DNA of 12,350 bases from an uncultured bacterium (GTDB lineage: Bacteria > Patescibacteriota > Minisyncoccia > Phycocordibacterales > UBA1006), in NCBI GenBank assembly GCA_937898165.1, contig CALDKO010000028.1, forward strand, positions 1-12,350, given 5' to 3'. The notes below the pieces were generated by a model. It saw only the letters and a program-made list of their open reading frames with translations. It was not told the DNA's origin and did no database searches. Numbering within the stretch: the first letter of the stretch is position 1; each line of letters starts with the position of its first letter. Made by a program: the position numbers and the translations under genes. Positions 8,529 to 12,350 of the stretch are shown one piece after another.

Positions 8529-9869
8529 CTACGGTATAGGAGAAACATCTGGTAATTTAACTTTTGCAGTTAAATCTCGAAATCCTGCAGAAATACTTTG
8601 AAGTGCACCACTGACTGTTTTTGTACCTGCATTAATCTGGTTAATAGAATTAACAAACAATCGATTAGTTTCTGGTGCATCTGGATCGAAAAATGCCTTA
8701 CTAATAATCGCTGAATTATAGATGAGGGATTTATTTGCATCATCACGCGGTTTATCAGCCAATAGGTCTTTTCTGGCTGGTGCATAATAAGTCTCCGAAG
8801 TTCCCGTCAATAATAACGGTAATGTTTCTTTACTGGTTATCAAATTAACAACACCTACTGCCCCGTTTAGGTTTTTTGTAATTTTACTGACACCTATTGT
8901 ATATACACGTCCATAATCTGTTTTGCGTGCAGTAGAACTAATTTGTGGAACCATTGCCATTGCAAAGTTTAGATTGGGATTTTTTTGCCGAATAGATTCA
9001 TATTCTGTTGGGTATCCAAAATAAACACCTAATTTACCTGCCATAAAATACTCACGATCTTTTGGTAAAGATTGATTCCATGAATAAGTTGGGTCAGTAG
9101 GATTAGTAAAATTCGTATACCAAGAAAGAGTATTTACCAACACATCATTTTCACTGACCACAGGAATCCATTTTGTGTCTAAAAATTGAACAAGTGAATT
9201 TCCTCCTTGTAACATTTTTAATACAATTAAATCTTTTGGGTAAGAAACATTATTTGCAGTACCTAACGCTACTAGGGTTTGGTTTATTTTTCCTGCATCA
9301 TCTTTTTGGGTAATGATTGGAACTTTCTGTGCAAGTTCATCCCATGTTTTTGGTGGCTCAACTAAAAAACTTGAAGAGAAAATATCACGATTCCAGTACA
9401 TTACCATCGGATCAATAAACACTGGAAACGCTAGGATTCCTTGTTTAGTTAAAAAATCAGCTCCAATATCTGCAAACGTTGCTCGGAAATTACCTTCTGA
9501 ATATGCTGTAAACGGTACCATATATAATCGATTAACGTTTTCAGCAACTTGCCCAGGCGCCATCATAAATACATCAGGCCCTTTTCCAGATGATAAAGCA
9601 TCAACTAATTCTGCCTGCATGGTTTCTGGTTTTTTTTCTATATATGACAATTTTAATCCATCATATTTTTGTTGCAATCCATTAAATACACTGTTTACTT
9701 GGCCATACGGCAAAACACCCCAAACAACCACTGACCCTGTTGGTCCGGTAACCTTTTTACTGTCCCCTGGTAGTTTAATTTTTCCAGAGAAGAATAATAC
9801 ACCAATAATTATCCCTATCCCAAATACGACCAATACTACGGTCTGCACAATATCTGAATCTTTTTTCAT
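8529..9869 (-). CDS. Membrane-anchored extracellular solute-binding protein, family 1
   Basis: A 446-residue MalE-like binding protein. A single N-terminal helix (about 8-28) with no lipobox suggests an uncleaved anchor with the binding lobes outside. Family blocks seen: SVVVWGVLPYG (start of lobe 1), the ELVDALSSGKGPDVFMM segment, LAFPVFIDPMVMYWNRDIF, PPKTWDELAQKVP, ALGTANNV, the GKLGVYFGYPTEYESIRQKNP region and YAPARKDLL. Family members usually deliver sugars or other small solutes to an ABC importer; no permease or ATPase gene is nearby, so the ligand and partner are unknown. It lies 18 nt after the methyltransferase gene and is probably cotranscribed with it; its own upstream region (TTTATATTGT before ATG) shows neither SD nor promoter. 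It could also work as a surface capture or sensing protein. Confidence 0.93.
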   Translation of the reverse strand: MKKDSDIVQTVVLVVFGIGIIIGVLFFSGKIKLPGDSKKVTGPTGSVVVWGVLPYGQVNSVFNGLQQKYDGLKLSYIEKKPETMQAELVDALSSGKGPDVFMMAPGQVAENVNRLYMVPFTAYSEGNFRATFADIGADFLTKQGILAFPVFIDPMVMYWNRDIFSSSFLVEPPKTWDELAQKVPIITQKDDAGKINQTLVALGTANNVSYPKDLIVLKMLQGGNSLVQFLDTKWIPVVSENDVLVNTLSWYTNFTNPTDPTYSWNQSLPKDREYFMAGKLGVYFGYPTEYESIRQKNPNLNFAMAMVPQISSTARKTDYGRVYTIGVSKITKNLNGAVGVVNLITSKETLPLLLTGTSETYYAPARKDLLADKPRDDANKSLIYNSAIISKAFFDPDAPETNRLFVNSINQINAGTKTVSGALQSISAGFRDLTAKVKLPDVSPIP

Positions 9870-9887
9870 ACAATATAAAGTGGTTAA

Positions 9888-10403
9888 TTAATTTTGAACT
9901 CGACCAATAGTAACACCAAAATAATAATCATCTGTACGCTGTGCAACTTCAGAAATCTCTTGATAAACAATACTGTCTGTATGTTTATCCAAAACAGTTT
10001 CTATTTCATGTTTATAATGCGTTGCATCAATAATAACAACTTTTCCGTCTTCTCGAGTAAATTCAACTAATTCTAATATTTTTTGCTCTAAACTTTCCTC
10101 TATAATAGATAGCATTCGAATTATCAACACTCTGTCACAAGAATCTTTTTTAACTGGAAATTCTGACAACTTATGGATATCACCCGTTATTGCATGGATA
10201 TTGGTAATTCCAAATTCTGCAATATCATGATTTAATCGTTGAATAATTTCTGTGTGATTGTCTACCGCAATAACTTTTCCTTGCAGGCCAACAATCTCTG
10301 CAATTTGTTTTGACCAAAATCCTATACTTGATCCAATATCAAGAATAGTCATTCCGTGTCCAATACCCAAAAGAGGGATAATTTTTGTTGGCTGAATAAT
10401 CAT
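9888..10403 (-). CDS. Small class I SAM-dependent methyltransferase
   Basis: A 171-residue protein with the Rossmann-type methyltransferase core and little else. Motif I is TILDIGSSIGFWSKQIAE (residues 19-36), the acidic residue after strand 2 is in VIAVDNH (44-50), then ITGDIHKL (72-79), CDRVLIIRML (89-98) and strand 5 KVVIIDAT (121-128). Motif I has S-S-I-G instead of the G-x-G-x-G of many relatives. It resembles short UbiE-like methyltransferases common in CPR genomes; the substrate cannot be told. It starts the unit that continues into the solute-binding protein. The ATG at 10403 is chosen because an extended -10 lies 7 nt upstream and only about 17 residues precede motif I, as in short relatives. 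Confidence 0.88.
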   Translation of the reverse strand: MIIQPTKIIPLLGIGHGMTILDIGSSIGFWSKQIAEIVGLQGKVIAVDNHTEIIQRLNHDIAEFGITNIHAITGDIHKLSEFPVKKDSCDRVLIIRMLSIIEESLEQKILELVEFTREDGKVVIIDATHYKHEIETVLDKHTDSIVYQEISEVAQRTDDYYFGVTIGRVQN

Positions 10404-10410
10404 ATGAAAA

Positions 10411-10419
10411 AGTATACCA
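10411..10419 (-). promoter_or_regulatory. Extended -10 promoter of the methyltransferase unit, predicted leaderless
   Basis: Reads TGTGGTATACT on the minus strand, differing by one base from the uvrA element, and sits 7 nt before the ATG at 10403. The transcript is predicted to begin at the start codon. Confidence 0.7.
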
Positions 10420-10433
10420 CAGAAAAGGCATGA

Positions 10434-10466
10434 AATAAAAAATCACCCGACTGTGTCAGGTGATTT
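10434..10466 (-). terminator. Terminator after the small membrane-protein gene
   Basis: The stem AAATCACC/GGTGATTT continues through a G-U pair (in RNA) into GAC/GTC with a 3-nt loop (10440-10466), followed on the minus strand by a T-run. It begins 4 nt after the stop codon at 10470. Confidence 0.9.
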
Positions 10467-10469
10467 CAT

Positions 10470-10628
10470 TTAAATATCCAGACTATCATTTGGCATTTTT
10501 TTCTCCTCTTCCGGAGGAATATCATCTTTTATAAAAAAAGATATAAACATTAATATGCAAAAAAATATAAATGAAATTGCCATCAATATCTGAAACATGT
10601 GCTTTACATCAATAGTACATCTTTCCAT
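10470..10628 (-). CDS. Small single-span membrane protein (52 aa), unknown function
   Basis: The chosen ATG gives MERCTIDVKHMFQ, one hydrophobic helix (about residues 12-34, ILMAISFIFFCILMFISFFI), then a short acidic and Lys-rich tail (DDIPPEEEKKMPNDSLDI). A longer reading from 10712 is rejected because that ATG lies inside the lemA terminator and upstream of the likely promoter. An internal ATG at 10598 would also work (42 aa). The gene stands between two strong terminators and has its own promoter, so it appears to be a separate transcription unit. The leader just before the ATG is A-rich (AAAATAAACAAAATG), like that of lemA. No family is recognised. Confidence 0.65.
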   Translation of the reverse strand: MERCTIDVKHMFQILMAISFIFFCILMFISFFIKDDIPPEEEKKMPNDSLDI

Positions 10629-10665
10629 TTTGTTTATTTTAATTATGTAAATTACTGTTTTTATA

Positions 10666-10694
10666 AGTATAAATAAATTATATTGTCTATGCAA
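10666..10694 (-). promoter_or_regulatory. Promoter of the 52-aa membrane-protein gene
   Basis: TTGCAT and TATACT on the minus strand with a 17-bp spacer. The -10 ends 37 nt before the ATG at 10628, giving a leader of about 30 nt. A slightly downstream TTATAA could serve as an alternative -10. Confidence 0.5.
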
Positions 10695-10726
10695 ACAAAA
10701 AAAGACCAACATTTCTGTTGGTCTTT
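10694..10726 (-). terminator. lemA terminator
   Basis: A perfect 11-bp stem AAAGACCAACA/TGTTGGTCTTT with a 4-nt GAAA loop on the minus strand (10701-10726), followed by a T-run. It lies about 15 nt after the lemA stop codon. Confidence 0.95.
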
Positions 10727-10741
10727 ATATCTTTTTCGTAC

Positions 10742-11323
10742 CTAAAATTTTATTTTTGGTGCTTTTTCAGATCCAGGTTCGGCTTTGAATGGTTCATGAG
10801 GATTGAACTTAAAAATCATTGCAGTAATATTGGTCGGGAATGACCGTATCTGGGTGTTATAATCCTGTACGGTTTGATTATAATCCCTCCTGGCAATATT
10901 AATCCGATTTTCAGTCCTCTCAAGTTCATTTATTAATTCACCAAATTGAGCATTAGATTTTAAATCCGGGTATTTTTCTACCACGACCATTAGTCGAGAT
11001 AATGCTCCGCTTAGTTGACTTTGAGCTGCCTGGAATTTTGCCATATTTTCAGGCGTTAAATCTTTTGCATCTAATTGAATCGAACTTGCTTTTGAGCGAG
11101 CTTCTATAACCTCAGTCAGGGTTTCTTTTTCAAACTTGGCTTCACCTTTTACAGTTTCAACCAAATTGGTAATCAGATCTGTTCTGCGTTGATATGATGC
11201 TTCCACATCTGCCCACGCTTTCTTTACTGTTTCATCATTTGAAATGATACTGTTATAGGAACAGCTCTGGAAAAACAACGTACTTGTTAAAAGTACCACT
11301 AAATACAATAATCTTTTTTTCAT
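10742..11323 (-). CDS. lemA: LemA family lipoprotein
   Basis: A 193-residue LemA-family protein. Members are membrane-anchored, helical, mostly extracytoplasmic proteins without a settled function. An N-terminal signal ends in the lipobox-like LFFQSC (Cys21), predicting a lipoprotein rather than the uncleaved helix of many LemA proteins. Family hallmarks follow: DETVKKAWADVEASYQRR, DLITNLVETVKGEAKFEKETL, EARSKA, LSGALSRLMVVVEKYPDLKSN, FGELINELERTENRINIARRDYN and the C-terminal FPTNITAMIFKF. The body is long amphipathic helices, possibly a coiled-coil bundle. It is a single-gene unit with promoter and terminator; the TPM-domain gene that often accompanies lemA is absent here. The lipobox and SCSYNS start recall Bacteroidota LemA, so transfer is possible but unproven. 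Confidence 0.95.
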   Translation of the reverse strand: MKKRLLYLVVLLTSTLFFQSCSYNSIISNDETVKKAWADVEASYQRRTDLITNLVETVKGEAKFEKETLTEVIEARSKASSIQLDAKDLTPENMAKFQAAQSQLSGALSRLMVVVEKYPDLKSNAQFGELINELERTENRINIARRDYNQTVQDYNTQIRSFPTNITAMIFKFNPHEPFKAEPGSEKAPKIKF

Positions 11324-11353
11324 TTTCTTGTTTTTTATTTTTAAATTTAATCG

Positions 11354-11382
11354 ATTCTAGCATATCTTATTAACTATGTCAA
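11354..11382 (-). promoter_or_regulatory. lemA promoter
   Basis: Consensus TTGACA, 17-bp spacer, TAGAAT, with a TG extension (TGCTAGAAT) on the minus strand. The -10 ends 30 nt before the lemA ATG, so the transcript has a leader of about 23 nt, A-rich and without SD (ending AACAAGAAA). Confidence 0.9.
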
Positions 11383-11394
11383 TGTTTTGTGTAT

Positions 11395-11430
11395 ATCAAA
11401 AAAACCAATAATATTATTGGTTTTTTTGAT
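11395..11430 (-). terminator. Perfect 36-bp palindrome, likely 16S terminator (bidirectional)
   Basis: Two 18-nt arms meet with no loop (centre at 11412/11413): ATC, seven A, CCAATAAT and its exact complement. Each strand has A-run, stem, T-run, so it can end transcription either way. It lies between the 16S gene and the lemA promoter and is the first terminator after the rRNA. Confidence 0.8.
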
Positions 11431-11663
11431 TCAATTACATTACAACTTGTATCACATTTCTCGAACTCTTTTGTTTCGTCTTTGATTTCTTTGAGACCTA
11501 TAATGTGCATGTACATGTTCACACTATCAGGTTTTGGCCATATCATAACGGTATACGGCGCCGTGTTCCTATTAAAGTTCTGAGAACAATCACTCTATTT
11601 ATCATAATCTCAAGGATAAGTATAAATAATCGACAATCAAATGCAATAACTGCATCGGTTTTC
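11431..11663. other. 16S downstream spacer without 23S, 5S or tRNA
   Basis: About 230 nt between the predicted 16S 3' end and the palindromic terminator. I see no tRNA, 5S or 23S start. There is a small inverted repeat GTTCT-G-AGAAC near 11577-11587 and a GC-rich palindrome ACGGCGCCGT near 11555-11564, which may belong to 16S 3' processing. A minus-strand open frame of 55 codons (ATG at 11546, stop at 11379) runs through the terminator palindrome into the lemA -35; it has no promoter or start signal and is not called as a gene. Confidence 0.6.
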
Positions 11664-11859
11664 AATTGAATTAATCCACGAGCAGCTTCCGCTACCCGTG
11701 CCTTGTTACGACTTAGTCCCTGTCACCAAGTTTGCCTTCGGCCACGCAATGCGCAGACTTCGGGCACCCCCAGCTCCCTTGACTTGACGGGCGGTGAGTA
11801 CAAGACTCGAGAACGTATTCACCGCAGTATAGCTGACCTGCGATTACTAGTGATTCCAA

Positions 11860-11896
<37 letters not shown>

Positions 11897-12027
11897 GGGC
11901 CGCCTTTAAGGATTAGCTCCGCCTCGCGGCATTGCAACCCATTGTAACGGCCATTGTATTACGTGTGTAGCCCAAGGTATCAAGGGACATGCTGATTTGG
12001 CGTCATCCTCTCCTTCCTCCCCCCTCT

Positions 12028-12140
12028 CTATTTACGAATTACAAGATCTTCTGGACACAATGGAATACACAAAATAATAAATAAATTTAAAAAATTGAGT
12101 ATTCCATTGTGTCCATAAAATGCAAGCATCTCATAAACAC
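12028..12140 (-). other. Insertion in 16S helix 40 with long hairpin
   Basis: About 113 nt replace the 7-nt loop of helix 40 (E. coli about 1165-1171). The host stem continues as CCCCCUCU/AGAGGGGG. Inside, a perfect 17-bp inverted repeat (12052-12068 with 12099-12115) encloses a 30-nt AT-rich loop, and the sequences flanking the repeat can extend pairing imperfectly. There is no open reading frame and no recognised group I or II core. It is either a retained helix expansion or an excised intervening sequence. Confidence 0.85.
12052..12115 (-). repeat. 17-bp perfect inverted repeat in the 16S insertion
   Basis: Arms TGGACACAATGGAATAC and GTATTCCATTGTGTCCA match exactly, with a 30-nt loop almost wholly A and T. 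As RNA it is a long perfect duplex of the kind RNase III can cut. Confidence 0.95.
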
Positions 12141-12350
12141 AGAGGGGGCAGTCTCGTGTGACAAATAAAACACACGACGAGGGTTTCGTTCGTTACCCCA
12201 CTTAAGGGAACAATTCAAACCACGAACTGACGACAACCATGCATCACCTGTCTAGCCGTCCGAAGACGATACACGTTTCTGCGTATCTTCGTCTAGATTT
12301 CTAACCTTGGTAAGGTTCTTCGTTTATCATCGAATTAAACCACATAATCC

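Noticed and set aside
1..10403. Numerous plus-strand open frames of 60-190 codons opposite uvrA, the surface genes and the binding protein
   Set aside because: All lie antisense to genes with clear family features or signal peptides; their translations show no coherent domains.
10629..10712. Upstream extension of the small membrane gene to an ATG at 10712
   Set aside because: That ATG is inside the loop and stem of the lemA terminator and lies upstream of the likely promoter, so the added 28 residues are unlikely to be translated.
1..11323. Possible UGA recoding, as in some CPR groups
   Set aside because: No complete gene here ends in UGA (TAA or TAG only), but no in-frame UGA occurs in any coding region either, including the conserved glycines of UvrA, so there is no sign of UGA read as glycine.
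11379..11546. Minus-strand 55-codon open frame between 16S and lemA
   Set aside because: It runs through the 36-bp palindromic terminator and ends in the lemA -35 box; no promoter or start context is seen. Its composition is not obviously random, so homologues would reopen the question.
11389..11583. Plus-strand 64-codon open frame in the same spacer
   Set aside because: It translates the terminator palindrome and spacer, with no promoter, no conserved features and the opposite strand to every other gene.
11440..11650. tRNA or 5S gene in the spacer, suggested by a GUUCGAGA stretch
   Set aside because: No acceptor stem, anticodon arm or CCA-end context can be built around it.
12028..12140. 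Group I intron or homing-endonuclease insertion in 16S
   Set aside because: Too short, no open frame and no recognisable catalytic core; it is mostly one long hairpin.

Overview
The window looks like part of a Candidate Phyla Radiation (Patescibacteria) chromosome, possibly Parcubacteria-like; the phylum is a guess. Four things support this. The 16S rRNA gene carries an insertion in helix 40 and departs from normally fixed positions. The three large exported proteins end in two-membrane-helix pilin-like modules of the VirB2/TrbC-like kind common in this group. A substrate-binding protein has no ABC transporter genes beside it. The DNA is AT-rich and tightly packed. Every supported gene, including the 16S, lies on the minus strand, so the genes are read from right to left.

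Layout, right to left (direction of transcription): the 3' part of 16S rRNA (12350-11664) with a hairpin insertion of about 113 nt; a spacer with no 23S, 5S or tRNA that ends in a perfect 36-bp palindromic terminator; lemA, a lipoprotein with its own strong promoter and terminator; a 52-residue single-span membrane protein with its own promoter and terminator; a two-gene unit (small SAM methyltransferase and a membrane-anchored family 1 solute-binding protein) closed by a terminator; a three-gene operon of exported proteins with pilin-like C-termini (565, 1131 and 222 aa, with gaps of 9 and 5 nt) closed by a terminator; then uvrA, which runs off the left edge about 60 codons short of its usual end.

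The main finding concerns translation initiation. The 16S decoding end and helix 45 are intact, with a fully paired 10-bp helix 45 and its GGAA loop. The tail after it does not contain the anti-Shine-Dalgarno CCUCC, and no CCUCC occurs in the next 300 nt or so. Matching this, none of the eight protein genes has a GGAGG-like site upstream. Three transcription units (uvrA, the 565-aa gene, the methyltransferase) have an extended -10 element (TGGTATAAT or TGGTATACT) only 6-9 nt before the ATG, which predicts leaderless mRNAs. Two others (lemA and the small membrane gene) have conventionally spaced promoters and A-rich leaders. The window therefore suggests an organism that has dropped SD-dependent initiation.

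The second point of interest is the surface operon. Three different pilin-like modules are joined to, or accompany, long Fn3-like and Ig-like ectodomains, which suggests a co-assembling cell-surface apparatus of unknown function.
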